Below, in pieces: positions 1-8,492 of a stretch of 64,000 nt of DNA. The DNA comes from Thermoflavimicrobium dichotomicum (GTDB lineage: Bacteria; Bacillota; Bacilli; Thermoactinomycetales; Thermoactinomycetaceae): the NCBI RefSeq assembly GCF_900114055.1, contig NZ_FORR01000007.1, positions 62,001 to 126,000 of the forward strand, written 5' to 3'. Both the position numbers and the translations under genes were made by a program. Below the pieces are notes generated by a model. It saw only the letters and a program-made list of their open reading frames with translations, searched no databases and was not told the DNA's origin. The number at the start of each line of letters is the position of its first letter. Positions within the stretch are counted from its first letter, which is position 1.

Positions 1-542
1 TCAAACACATAGGTGGCTTTGGCAAAAGCATCATCTATATCGCCAATTGTGGTTTTCCATTCCAACTGAATGTTGTGACCCCATTCTTCGTAAAGCAGAG
101 CCTTCGGTTCAAGAGCATCTTCCACACTGACAACAACCGGCAAAGGATCGTACTCCACCTCAATTAAATCTACGGCATCTTCAGCTACATAACGGTCAAC
201 CGCTGCAACGACAGCCACAGGTTCTCCAACATAACGCACCTTTTTATAAGCAATGGCATAAATCTCAGGGACGTTATTGGAAATATTGATCGTTGTTGCC
301 AATGGACCATAGTAGTCAAGAGCCTCTTCACCAGTTACAACAGCAACAACTCCATCCAACTGTTTCGCTTTTGTTGTATCAATATTGAGAATACGAGCAT
401 GTGCATGAGGACTCCGTAATATGGCTAAATGAAGTGTACCCGGTTTCTCTATATCATCGGTGTACTGGCCTAGTCCCGTTAAAAATCTCGGATCCTCTTT
501 ACGTTTGACGCTTGCTCCCAATCCTTTTTTCGTCATTATCAT
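1..542 (-). CDS. Molybdenum hydroxylase large subunit, second copy (partial)
   Basis: This is the N-terminal part of a xanthine dehydrogenase/CO dehydrogenase large subunit; the rest lies beyond the window edge. The visible ~180 residues begin with a KRKEDPRFLTG stretch, then LRSPHAHARI, and a VVTGEEA...YVGEPVAVVAA segment. This is the a/b hammerhead domain that opens this family. It parallels the first 180 residues of the complete large subunit at 3947..6313 but is clearly a different sequence, so the operon encodes two large subunits. Two in-frame ATGs (542 and 536) follow a GGGGAGG Shine-Dalgarno; the upstream one has the better spacing. It is the last visible gene of the minus-strand operon, 76 bp after xdhC. 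Substrate unknown; the molybdenum-binding residues are not in view. Confidence 0.9.
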   Translation of the reverse strand, partial: MIMTKKGLGASVKRKEDPRFLTGLGQYTDDIEKPGTLHLAILRSPHAHARILNIDTTKAKQLDGVVAVVTGEEALDYYGPLATTINISNNVPEIYAIAYKKVRYVGEPVAVVAAVDRYVAEDAVDLIEVEYDPLPVVVSVEDALEPKALLYEEWGHNIQLEWKTTIGDIDDAFAKATYVF

Positions 543-618
543 TCGTCCTTTCGCCTCCCCTTAAGGTGATTTTTTGTTGCTTAACACTCACCATTTTGCA
601 TTTAATACTGACATCCAT

Positions 619-1746
619 TTATGTTGGATCATGTATTTTTAACCGTCCATGTAAAAAACCTCCAGAACAGTTATTTCTAATGGCAAGAATTTCTGCCAGG
701 ATACTAATGGCCACCTCTTCGGAAGATTCCGCACCGATGTCAAGTCCTACCGGATTATATACATGGACGAACTGGTCAACATTTTCCAGCAATTTCATGC
801 AGCGGGAACGGGGGCCAAGAACACCTATATAAGGAGTATTGAAGTTTAGCGCAAAGGAAAGACAAGCCCGGTCTCGTTCAAGATGATGGTTCATGATCAC
901 CACATACGTTCGAGAACCAATGTGGACACGTTCTTGCAACGAGCCTGAATCTGCCAAAATAATGTTAGCCCTAGGAAAACGTTCATGTGTCGCATATGCC
1001 GGTCGTGGGTCAACTACAGTGGTTTTAAAACCCAATTGGAGCGAAAAGCTGGACAAAGGGATTGCATCGTGACCGGCACCAAAAATGATGAGTTCAGTAG
1101 GAGAAACATTCACGTCCAGAAAAATATCGATAGACTCTCCACTCGAAAGGCGAACCGAACAAGTCTCCGATTTCGGATTTAGACTTTTGAATTTTTCTCT
1201 GGCTAATTCCAGGACCTTGCGATTCAATTCATCGTGATCAAGACTCCCGATCGGATCCCCATGTTCAGGTATAAAAAGGCGACTACCCAGGGAAATATGA
1301 AGTTCAGATGGAGCTTTCAAAATGGTGCTTAATACGCCCATCTGTTCCTGTTTCAGACATGTTATCCAAGCATCTAATGGACTTGAAATACTTTTCGTAC
1401 CCTGGTCATTTTCAGTTATTTCCGCAAATGTAAGGGGTTCGATGTAAACCTCAACAGTTCCGGGACAACCAAGTCCGAGCCCCCACACCAAGTCTTCATC
1501 CAAAACGTATTGCTTTAGAACGGGCCGACCCTCTTCCATAGCCTGCTGAGCTACCTCGGTGACATCCTGTTCCAGACAACCACCGGAAATGACTCCCAAA
1601 GTATTCTTGTTTTTATCCACAAGCATTTTGGCCCCTTCCCGTCGATAAGCGGACCCCGTAACACGTACCACCGTCGCTAAGGCAATCTGGGTACCTGATC
1701 TTCTTGCATCTTCTATTGCGTCAGCGATCACTTTGTTGCCTACCAC
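619..1746 (-). CDS. XdhC/CoxI family protein
   Basis: XdhC-type proteins bind molybdenum cofactor, promote its sulfuration and insert it into xanthine dehydrogenase-type enzymes in the cytoplasm. The N-terminal XdhC/CoxI domain shows ATVVRVTGSAYRREGAKM and VISGGCLEQDV (about residues 24-60). The C-terminal Rossmann-like domain has a nucleotide-binding FGAGHDAIPL turn near residue 222. At 375 residues the length is normal. Translation starts at a GTG eight bases after GGAGGT. It lies between the acyl-CoA-dehydrogenase-like gene and the second large subunit, and is the only maturation gene in the cluster. Its presence supports a sulfurated or specially matured molybdenum centre rather than a simple dioxo one; that is inference. 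Confidence 0.93.
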   Translation of the reverse strand: MVGNKVIADAIEDARRSGTQIALATVVRVTGSAYRREGAKMLVDKNKNTLGVISGGCLEQDVTEVAQQAMEEGRPVLKQYVLDEDLVWGLGLGCPGTVEVYIEPLTFAEITENDQGTKSISSPLDAWITCLKQEQMGVLSTILKAPSELHISLGSRLFIPEHGDPIGSLDHDELNRKVLELAREKFKSLNPKSETCSVRLSSGESIDIFLDVNVSPTELIIFGAGHDAIPLSSFSLQLGFKTTVVDPRPAYATHERFPRANIILADSGSLQERVHIGSRTYVVIMNHHLERDRACLSFALNFNTPYIGVLGPRSRCMKLLENVDQFVHVYNPVGLDIGAESSEEVAISILAEILAIRNNCSGGFLHGRLKIHDPT

Positions 1747-1917
1747 AATATTTCACCTCCGAAAAATGCGTTTCAGTTAGGGACAAATTCTCGACATCCA
1801 TATATAGGTAAGAAATCCTCCTCTTCCAATGTCCACCGCATGCGTTTGTTAATGGAATCACGGCAACCATATCGAAATATCTCCCCAAATTACCCATACA
1901 CATTCAAATATCATGGC

Positions 1918-3027
1918 TTATTTTAATTTTTCAGTCCCCAGCGTGAACAGGCACTTCTGGGTATTTGGAGGCAAAATACGAGTAGCATATGAATTATTTC
2001 TTAAATAAATAAATTTATTTTTGGACATAATTCCGTCAATGCCTAAATAATGAATAGCGCCTTCAGTTACATCTTGTATCAACATATCTGAAGCTGCTTT
2101 CGCACGTCTTAAACAAACACCTGAATCGATACCTGAGTGGGGACGAGAATTGATTGATTCGTTCAGTAACAATTCAGTGCTACGTAGCAGTACATCCATT
2201 CGACCTAACCATCTCAATACCTCAGCATTTTTACTGGCGTAAAGTTGTCTTTCTTTTTCGGTAAATAATTCTATACCTAAATCGGCCATACCGATGTTGA
2301 TCGCACATATTCCGAGTGTGAGGATGTCTGGATTCGATAAACGAGTAATCTCACCTGGTTGTCCAACCAATTCTGCTGGAGTTAATTCATAGTGATTAAA
2401 ACGTACACTATAAGTGGAAGAAGAAACCATGGAATCCAAACCGTTCGATTTTATCACTTCAACTGTAGGATTCTTTCCGTTAGCGATACAAACTTGTACA
2501 GAATCCATTGATGGACTGGTCACTTCAGTTTGTGCAAACACTAGATAATAATCAGCCAAGCCTGCAAGGGTACAAAAATCCTTTTGACCATTTAGTATCA
2601 TTGAAGATTTAATTTGGGAGATTCGAGTAGAAAAATTATATCTGTAATCTCTTCCATACTCAGATCGTGCAAGCGCAAAAATTTTTCCTTCGTCTAGCCA
2701 TGTCTTTAAACGATGCTGGAGAGTTTCGTTTCCCAGTTCATTGACAATTTTCACGGCAAAATTATGAACATGGACTGCCAAGGCCAGTGCTCCATCTCCA
2801 TAAGCCAATAATCGTATAAGGTTCATGTATTGCTTAAGATCAAGTCCTAAACCTCCGAAACGGGATTCAATCAATAAACGGTGAAACCCAACTTTGACGA
2901 GATGTGGCCAAATATTTAAAAGAACATGTTCATGATGTGCCTCATGGTCAACATGAGCTCGAATAACATGGGTCAGGTCTTTTGCGATATCAAACAAGTC
3001 TCTGTATAACATGTTTGGTTGTATCAC
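1918..3027 (-). CDS. Acyl-CoA dehydrogenase-like flavoprotein
   Basis: The 369-residue product has the acyl-CoA dehydrogenase fold. It has an N-terminal helical segment with ESRFGGLGLDLKQY (about residues 50-65), a middle beta domain near ILNGQKDFCTLAGLADYY where flavin and substrate normally bind, and a C-terminal helical domain. The usual C-terminal Y-E-G-T glutamate region is not recognisable, so it may catalyse a different oxidation or monooxygenation (some family members are flavin monooxygenases). The longest frame begins at 3060, but a GGAGGGGG ribosome site sits inside it four bases before a GTG at 3027, so I use that start. It lies between coxG-like and xdhC in one minus-strand run, pointing to a role in the same pathway. 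Exact reaction unknown. Confidence 0.8.
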   Translation of the reverse strand: MIQPNMLYRDLFDIAKDLTHVIRAHVDHEAHHEHVLLNIWPHLVKVGFHRLLIESRFGGLGLDLKQYMNLIRLLAYGDGALALAVHVHNFAVKIVNELGNETLQHRLKTWLDEGKIFALARSEYGRDYRYNFSTRISQIKSSMILNGQKDFCTLAGLADYYLVFAQTEVTSPSMDSVQVCIANGKNPTVEVIKSNGLDSMVSSSTYSVRFNHYELTPAELVGQPGEITRLSNPDILTLGICAINIGMADLGIELFTEKERQLYASKNAEVLRWLGRMDVLLRSTELLLNESINSRPHSGIDSGVCLRRAKAASDMLIQDVTEGAIHYLGIDGIMSKNKFIYLRNNSYATRILPPNTQKCLFTLGTEKLK

Positions 3028-3341
3028 TTTTCCCCCTCCTTCCACATTAGCCTTATGCAAACAAAACCTAGTGGTTCTGTATGCCTCCCGGCTTCAAGAC
3101 CCGAGTTATATTTGGAAACCGGGAGACAATGAACCGGATATTTTACTTGCAAATGTTGTGGAAATTGGTGGCTATAGCTCTTCAAGCTGGCAGTTGTTTG
3201 GTGGTCATGAACAAGTCGGTACTTGTTCGGAGTTTCTGCCAGTGATTAAAGAGTCAAACCTCCACTTTGTCACCAAAGCCAATCTAACAAGGTGTTATTT
3301 TTGCGATCGGAGGGGCTGTATAATGAAACACAAGAAAAATA
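3028..3341. other. Gene-free gap inside the hydroxylase operon
   Basis: About 310 bases separate the acyl-CoA-dehydrogenase-like gene from the CoxG-like gene, unusually long for this otherwise tight operon. A plus-strand frame of 123 codons crosses it but has no ribosome site, overlaps the neighbour's start and resembles nothing I know. I see no convincing hairpin or protein remnant. Confidence 0.5.
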
Positions 3342-3800
3342 TTAATTACCGACATTTTCAGCTTTACTGGCTTCTTTCCTGATCGCCTTAAAAAATTGTC
3401 CCATTAAGAAACTTGCAACACCTGAAATCATTCGCTGCCCGATTCCCGCCACAACTCCTCCAATAGTCGCCTCACCTTCGCAATCCACTTTTGTTTGATT
3501 TTCAGAAATTTGTTCGAGTTTTATCAACACATCCGCTTGCACAAATCCCAATGGCCCCTGACCCTCCATAATCAATCGAAAATGCTCACCGATCACCGCG
3601 TCAACCAGTTTTACGGTTCCTTTATAGCGTCCTTTGACCGTCGGTAATCCCATCTCCAGATCAGCATCGTAAATATTATCTTCAATTAAATGTAATGATT
3701 TCAGTCCTGGCACGGTTCGTTCCAAAACATCAGGATTTGTAAGCAATTGAAAAACCGTAGTTGAATTCGTGGGAATCTCATAGGTACCGCTAATTTTCAT
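3342..3800 (-). CDS. CoxG-like SRPBCC protein
   Basis: A 152-residue member of the CO dehydrogenase subunit G (CoxG) family, a single START/SRPBCC beta-grip domain. It opens with MKISGTYEIP and has the family hallmark around LERTVPGLKSL (near residue 32) and a GEATIGGVVAGIGQRM segment near residue 110. In Oligotropha the CoxG protein anchors or matures CO dehydrogenase at the membrane; in other hydroxylase operons its job is unknown. A good AAGGAG lies ten bases before the ATG. It follows the large subunit by 146 bp, a gap that contains a strong hairpin. Confidence 0.88.
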   Translation of the reverse strand: MKISGTYEIPTNSTTVFQLLTNPDVLERTVPGLKSLHLIEDNIYDADLEMGLPTVKGRYKGTVKLVDAVIGEHFRLIMEGQGPLGFVQADVLIKLEQISENQTKVDCEGEATIGGVVAGIGQRMISGVASFLMGQFFKAIRKEASKAENVGN

Positions 3801-3911
3801 CTAAACAGCTCTCCTTTTAAATCATTTTGAATTCTTTACGACAGGCTTGAGGGATATCCGTTCAGTTCTCTAAATTTAATCAAAAGTTCATTTAAGCAAA
3901 CTCTATTTCAG

Positions 3912-3951
3912 AATGATGATTCCCGGGAGGTAACTCCCGAGAATCATCATT
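3912..3951 (-). terminator. Strong hairpin at the end of the large-subunit gene
   Basis: A near-perfect inverted repeat of 18-19 bp per arm with a GTAA loop overlaps the stop codon of the large subunit. No U-run follows on the minus strand, so it is more likely an RNA processing or stability hairpin that lowers expression of downstream genes than a simple terminator. Confidence 0.55.
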
Positions 3952-6313
3952 TATCTTCGTTTAAAGCACGCCAAATGGATTCTGGTGTTAATGGTAAATT
4001 GAGAAGCTTGAATCCTGGACGATCAATGGCATCGGTAATAGCACTCGCTAAGGTAGCCGGAACTGGTCCCGGAACTCCTTCTCCCTTTCCTTTTGTACCC
4101 AGAGGTGTATAAGGAGTGGGAACGTTGTACTCAATCACTTCGATATCAGGAACATCGGCTGCTGATGGCATGTGATACTCCATTAATGTTGTGCATAAAG
4201 GCTGACCTGCTTCATCGTAGATATATTTTTCATACCGTGTGTTCCCGATCCCCATGACTACGCCGCCGTGAACTTGCCCACGAACTAACATGGGATTAAT
4301 CGGAACCCCGCAATCATCCACCACGACATAACGCAAAATCTTGTAATCTCCAGTCTTGGGATTAACTTCCACAACAGCACCATGTACACCAATGCTTAAC
4401 ATCGAGGCAATATTTGCTTCAAAGTACGCGGTAGCTTCCAAACCTGCTTCCATTCCTGGCGGAAGTTTTGTCGGGGCCATAATAGCTACATCGGCAATAT
4501 CATCGAGACTCACTCTTTTACTGTTATCCTTTTTCCAAATCACTTCTCGATTTGCAAAAATGAATTCTTCTGAATCCGATTCGATTCCTAAAAGATAGGC
4601 GGCAATCTTTTGAATTTTGGTTTTCAATTTCCGACAAGCGAGAACTGCCGCACTAACCGTATAAGACGCTCCACGATTTCCGAGTGTGCCAGAAGCGAAA
4701 GGAGTAGCGAAAGTGTCACCGTAACTGATATATATATCGTCAATATTCACCCCAAGTTCATCAGCCACTGCTTGGGCAATCGTCGTCTCATGGCCTTGAC
4801 CTTGAGGAGAGTCTCCTTCAAGAACTTGAACCATGCCATGGGTATCAATTTTGACAGTGGCAGACCCATACCCCGGTTGATTTTCCATGGCTACAAAGAC
4901 TTGTGAGCCGATACCGGACATTTCCGCACCCATAGCAAATCCGACACCAATCAACCGGCCGTTCTTTCGCGCTTCTTTTTGTTCCTGTTTCACTCGATCA
5001 TAATCCAATGCCTCAAGCAATGTCTTGAAAGCCCCTACATAATCACCACTGTCATGTGTAATTCCGGTTGCTGTTACATACGGAAATTTCTTGATGATAT
5101 TTTTTTCGAAAACGTCACGGGGATCCAAATTCAGTTCCCTGGCTACCAGATGTAAGGCATAATCCATTGCAAAACGAGCAGGGAATTCCCCAAACGCCCG
5201 ACTGGGTGATAAACAAGGTTTGTTTGTCACCACGCATGATAGGTCGATGTGTACATTTGGAATATCGAATGCATTCGTTAAATAAGCTGCGCCTAACCAA
5301 GGCATCACAAATCCCAGATAAACACCCGTTCTTCCATCTCCAACATCGGCGATGATGCGATCTCTAAGGCCCAGGATTTTCCCATCTTTGCGTACAGCCA
5401 GTTCCAAATAATGAATTTGATCTCGTTCTTGCCCGATTGTCATCAGGCTTTCCATTCGGTTTTCAATCCATTTGACGGGTCTTTTTAATTTCATCGCCAA
5501 ATAACAGATAAGCAGATCTTCACGATATATCGGAGCTTTTGTTCCAAAGGCTCCCCCTACATCTTTGGGTGCAATGACACGCACCTTGTCATGAGGTATA
5601 TTCAAAATTTGTGACAAGGCCATTCGTAAAATATGTGGACGTTGGCTATTAATATAAAGGGTTAAACCCGTAAAATCATCATAAGAGGCGACTGCCCCAC
5701 GCGTCTCCAATGGAGCACATCCTGTACGATGCCCATAAAATCTTTCAGACAAGATATAATCAGCTTCTCGAAAAGCCTTCTCTACATCTCCGTCACCAAG
5801 TTCCCCATGCCAAAGCACATTACTTTTCCAATCTTCATGAATCTTGGGAGAATCAGATTTGAGAGCTTCCTCGGGATCTTCAAGAACAGGTAAGGGTTCA
5901 TATTCAATTTCTACTAACTGCGCCGCATCCTCTGCAATATATTTATTTTCCGCTATAATGGCAACGATGGGATCTCCTACCCATAGAACCTTGTCTATGG
6001 CCAATGGATAAACCGTTGGAATTTGCAATTCTCCCCCCAATCGTGGGATAATTGAAGGCACAAGCATCGGCTTCATCGCAGCGGCAACCTCTTCTCCGGT
6101 AACAACCGCTACCACACCGGGGTAGTTTTCTGCCTTGGTGGTATCGATATTGCGAATTCGCGCATGGGCATGAGTGCTTCGTACCAGATGAACATATGTT
6201 GTTCCGGGAAGGGTTATGTCGCCAATATATTTGCCCTTCCCTGCCAATAACCGTGGGTCTTCGCGGCGTCGGATAGCTCGTCCAACCCATTTGGTCTCAG
6301 ATACCGTAGTCAT
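3947..6313 (-). CDS. Molybdenum hydroxylase large (molybdopterin-binding) subunit
   Basis: A full-length, 788-residue large subunit of the xanthine dehydrogenase/CO dehydrogenase family; it carries the molybdenum cofactor and oxidises the substrate. Domain order is normal: hammerhead domain (1-150), then the cofactor-binding region with DVGGAFGTKAP (251-261), QGQGHETTIAQAVADELGV (near 500), and the catalytic glutamate in KGKGEGVPGP (Glu about 745). The loop that reads AYRGAGR or AYxCSFR in known types is instead PCLSPSRAFGEFPAR (about 366-380), so it is neither classical CO dehydrogenase nor xanthine dehydrogenase. Start ATG has AAGGAG upstream. It works with the FAD and 2Fe-2S subunits encoded just before it. 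Substrate unknown; aromatic N-heterocycles or purines are reasonable guesses. Confidence 0.93.
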   Translation of the reverse strand: MTTVSETKWVGRAIRRREDPRLLAGKGKYIGDITLPGTTYVHLVRSTHAHARIRNIDTTKAENYPGVVAVVTGEEVAAAMKPMLVPSIIPRLGGELQIPTVYPLAIDKVLWVGDPIVAIIAENKYIAEDAAQLVEIEYEPLPVLEDPEEALKSDSPKIHEDWKSNVLWHGELGDGDVEKAFREADYILSERFYGHRTGCAPLETRGAVASYDDFTGLTLYINSQRPHILRMALSQILNIPHDKVRVIAPKDVGGAFGTKAPIYREDLLICYLAMKLKRPVKWIENRMESLMTIGQERDQIHYLELAVRKDGKILGLRDRIIADVGDGRTGVYLGFVMPWLGAAYLTNAFDIPNVHIDLSCVVTNKPCLSPSRAFGEFPARFAMDYALHLVARELNLDPRDVFEKNIIKKFPYVTATGITHDSGDYVGAFKTLLEALDYDRVKQEQKEARKNGRLIGVGFAMGAEMSGIGSQVFVAMENQPGYGSATVKIDTHGMVQVLEGDSPQGQGHETTIAQAVADELGVNIDDIYISYGDTFATPFASGTLGNRGASYTVSAAVLACRKLKTKIQKIAAYLLGIESDSEEFIFANREVIWKKDNSKRVSLDDIADVAIMAPTKLPPGMEAGLEATAYFEANIASMLSIGVHGAVVEVNPKTGDYKILRYVVVDDCGVPINPMLVRGQVHGGVVMGIGNTRYEKYIYDEAGQPLCTTLMEYHMPSAADVPDIEVIEYNVPTPYTPLGTKGKGEGVPGPVPATLASAITDAIDRPGFKLLNLPLTPESIWRALNEDK

Positions 6314-6353
6314 ACAATCATCATCTCCTTAGATAATTAGTAAATGACTAATC

Positions 6354-6902
6354 CTAATAGGAAAAAAGTTTGTCCCGTTCCTCTTTTGGCATAGCTGCTA
6401 TACGATCAGCGGCATACTGTACCGCTTCAATAATATGTTCATAACCGGTACACCGACATATGTTTCCAACCAATGCTTCTCTAATTTCGGCAACAGAAGG
6501 ATGTGGATTGACCTTTAGTAAGTTATAAACAGACATCATCATCCCTGGAGTGCAATAGCCGCATTGCAAACCATGTTTTTCCCAGAAGCCTTCCTGAATT
6601 GGATGAAGGTTATCAGGCTCTCCCAGTCCTTCTACCGTCAATATGTCAGCTCCATCGGCCTGAACAGCCAACAATAAACAGGATTTTACATTATTTCCGT
6701 TTAAAACGATGGTACAAGCTCCACATCTTCCTTCTACAGAACATCCCACGTGAGTTCCGGTTAACCCCAGTTCCTCTCGTAAAAAATCCACAAGTAACAT
6801 TCGGATCGGAACTTCTCTTTTATATATTTGTCCATTGACGCGAACTTGAATGGTTTTCGTACCCTCTACACCAGGTTTTTGAACATCTTGTAATGGATGC
6901 AT
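6354..6902 (-). CDS. Molybdenum hydroxylase 2Fe-2S small subunit
   Basis: The 182-residue electron-transfer subunit carries two 2Fe-2S clusters. The plant-ferredoxin-like cluster lies in VGCSVEGRCGACTIVLNG (about residues 53-70) and the helical cluster uses CGYC (about 118) and CRCTGY (about 150). The spacing in the first site is C-x5-C-x2-C; most relatives have C-x4-C-x2-C, so one residue appears inserted. It is translationally coupled to the FAD subunit (TAATG overlap) and followed 40 bp later by the large subunit, giving the M-S-L gene order typical of the CO dehydrogenase branch. Confidence 0.95.
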   Translation of the reverse strand: MHPLQDVQKPGVEGTKTIQVRVNGQIYKREVPIRMLLVDFLREELGLTGTHVGCSVEGRCGACTIVLNGNNVKSCLLLAVQADGADILTVEGLGEPDNLHPIQEGFWEKHGLQCGYCTPGMMMSVYNLLKVNPHPSVAEIREALVGNICRCTGYEHIIEAVQYAADRIAAMPKEERDKLFSY

Positions 6903-7795
6903 TAAATTTGCTCCTCCTTTGCTCTTTGTACGGCTTTCGATAAAACATCGAAGCCATATTGTTTTAAAAGAACTTTTCGGAAAGTATCAGAAGCACGCAT
7001 GTCAGATTCCACGATTACTTCCTCAACCATTACATCCGTTGCTTTTTGCAAGATCTCAGAGGTGATTGTTTTACCATTGAGAAACTCTTCTGTCTCAACA
7101 GCTCTCTGAGGACGAGGATTAACTCCACCCAAGTAGATTCGCGATGATTGACAAATGCCATCCTGAAGTGTTATCCTAGCTCCGATACTGATAATTGCAA
7201 AATCTCCAAAGACCGCAGAGTACTTATAATATGCTGCTCCTGTTCCCGGTTGAGGGGAAGGAATGTCTATATGTGCCAGGATTTCATTGGGTTCGATAAC
7301 CGTCATCATTAATCCAAGGAAAAATTCATCCGCAGAAAATGTACGCTCTCCGTCTTTTGACACAAGCCGTAATGTACTATCCAAAACCAAGATAGGAACC
7401 GGAAGATCAGCTGCTGGATCAGCGTGAACCAAACTTCCACCGATGGTTCCTCTATTTCTGATCTGAACATCTCCGATATATTTTGCCGCATCCGAAATAA
7501 TCGGATATTTCGATAACACTAACGGATGAGAGGCTAACGTTTTATGTCTTGTCAATGCACCAATTCGAAGAACACGGTTTCCTGATTCCAGGAATTTTTC
7601 ACCAAACTCCTGTAATTCAATCACTCTGTTAATATCAATGATGATTGGTGCATCCGCCATTCTCAGTTTTAATAAAGGGATCAAACTTTGACCGCCAGCT
7701 AAGATCTTCGCCTGGTTGCCGTATTGGTCTAATAAATCCAGGCACTCCTCCAAGGTTGATGGAGCAAAATATTCAGATATAGGTGCTGGATACAT
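6902..7795 (-). CDS. Molybdenum hydroxylase FAD-binding medium subunit
   Basis: This 297-residue protein is the flavin subunit of the hydroxylase, passing electrons from the iron-sulfur subunit to an acceptor. The two FAD loops are present: AGGQSLIPLLKLR (about 33-45) and TIGGSLVHADPAADLP (about 115-130). The C-terminal CO dehydrogenase flavoprotein domain with LGGVNPRPQRA follows. Length is normal. The ATG is preceded by AGAGGTGG. Its stop codon overlaps the next start, so the two subunits are co-translated. Confidence 0.95.
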   Translation of the reverse strand: MYPAPISEYFAPSTLEECLDLLDQYGNQAKILAGGQSLIPLLKLRMADAPIIIDINRVIELQEFGEKFLESGNRVLRIGALTRHKTLASHPLVLSKYPIISDAAKYIGDVQIRNRGTIGGSLVHADPAADLPVPILVLDSTLRLVSKDGERTFSADEFFLGLMMTVIEPNEILAHIDIPSPQPGTGAAYYKYSAVFGDFAIISIGARITLQDGICQSSRIYLGGVNPRPQRAVETEEFLNGKTITSEILQKATDVMVEEVIVESDMRASDTFRKVLLKQYGFDVLSKAVQRAKEEQI

Positions 7796-7862
7796 GATCT
7801 TTCCACCTCTTATGTTAAAAAGTTGTCCTTATGCCAATGAGATACATGATAAAGTCCTGGGA

Positions 7863-7920
7863 GGGACCGATTTTCCGCCAAGCAATTTGCCACTGTTTTG
7901 GGGCCGGAAAATCGCGTCCC
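7863..7920 (-). repeat. Large inverted repeat between cupin and FAD-subunit genes
   Basis: Arms of about 15 bp (GGGACCGATTTTCCG against CGGAAAATCGCGTCCC, one mismatch) enclose a loop of some 27 nt in the 190-bp gap of the operon. It lacks a T-run. It could tune the ratio of the two messages or be a small mobile remnant. Confidence 0.6.
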
Positions 7921-7985
7921 GATCCCTCAATGCAATTTGCGAGAATGTGTAAGTTATGAAGAACTTGTTGTGTATCTTCATTTCG

Positions 7986-8444
7986 TTAGCTGTTCGTTTC
8001 AGTAATGTTTGTAAGCTTTTCTTTGTCAACAAAAGCAGCTCCATCGGCCTCTGCACTGGACTGCAATACCAACAGACGGCCTGTTGTACCACCAACATTG
8101 TTGAAACCTCTCAATACTCCAGGCGGAACAGTAATCACATCCAAAGGGCCCAATGTAACCCGTTCTTCTCCGTTAGGACCCCAGAAGAATTCCCACAGGC
8201 CTTCAAGCGGCATAAATATCTCTTCCACTTCATGATTATGCAAAGCCGCTTGGGGGCCGGGACCAGCTTCAATAATTCCCAAAGAAATTTCACTGTCCAT
8301 TAAGACTGGTGGAATTGAGGTATCCTTCGAGGCCAATGTTCCAATATATCTGTAAGTGGCTTTTTTAAAATCCGGGAATGCATCCCAGTTTGCTTTGACA
8401 TCCTGTCTGCGAATCACACGTTTATAAACGTCCTTCAAATCCAT
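7986..8444 (-). CDS. Cupin domain protein
   Basis: A single-domain cupin of 152 residues. The metal-binding motif is visible as ALHNHEVEEIFMPLEG (about residues 68-83) with a second cupin motif near DVITVPPGVLRGFNN (about 102-116). Cupins of this size may be dioxygenases, isomerases or simple binding proteins. The longest frame adds six residues, but GGAGGT lies seven bases before the ATG at 8444, so that start is preferred. It is the first gene after the promoter and palindrome at 8493..8521, so it probably takes part in the same catabolic pathway as the hydroxylase. Substrate unknown. Confidence 0.85.
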   Translation of the reverse strand: MDLKDVYKRVIRRQDVKANWDAFPDFKKATYRYIGTLASKDTSIPPVLMDSEISLGIIEAGPGPQAALHNHEVEEIFMPLEGLWEFFWGPNGEERVTLGPLDVITVPPGVLRGFNNVGGTTGRLLVLQSSAEADGAAFVDKEKLTNITETNS

Positions 8445-8492
8445 TTTTGATACCTCCATCATTTTATTTGACTGATAAATTAGAACATTATG

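Noticed and set aside
1721-1903. 60-codon frame upstream of xdhC
   Set aside because: It overlaps the xdhC start and ribosome site in another frame and shows no coding character.
3011-3382. 123-codon plus-strand frame between the CoxG-like and acyl-CoA-dehydrogenase-like genes
   Set aside because: It overlaps two opposite genes, has no ribosome site and resembles no family.
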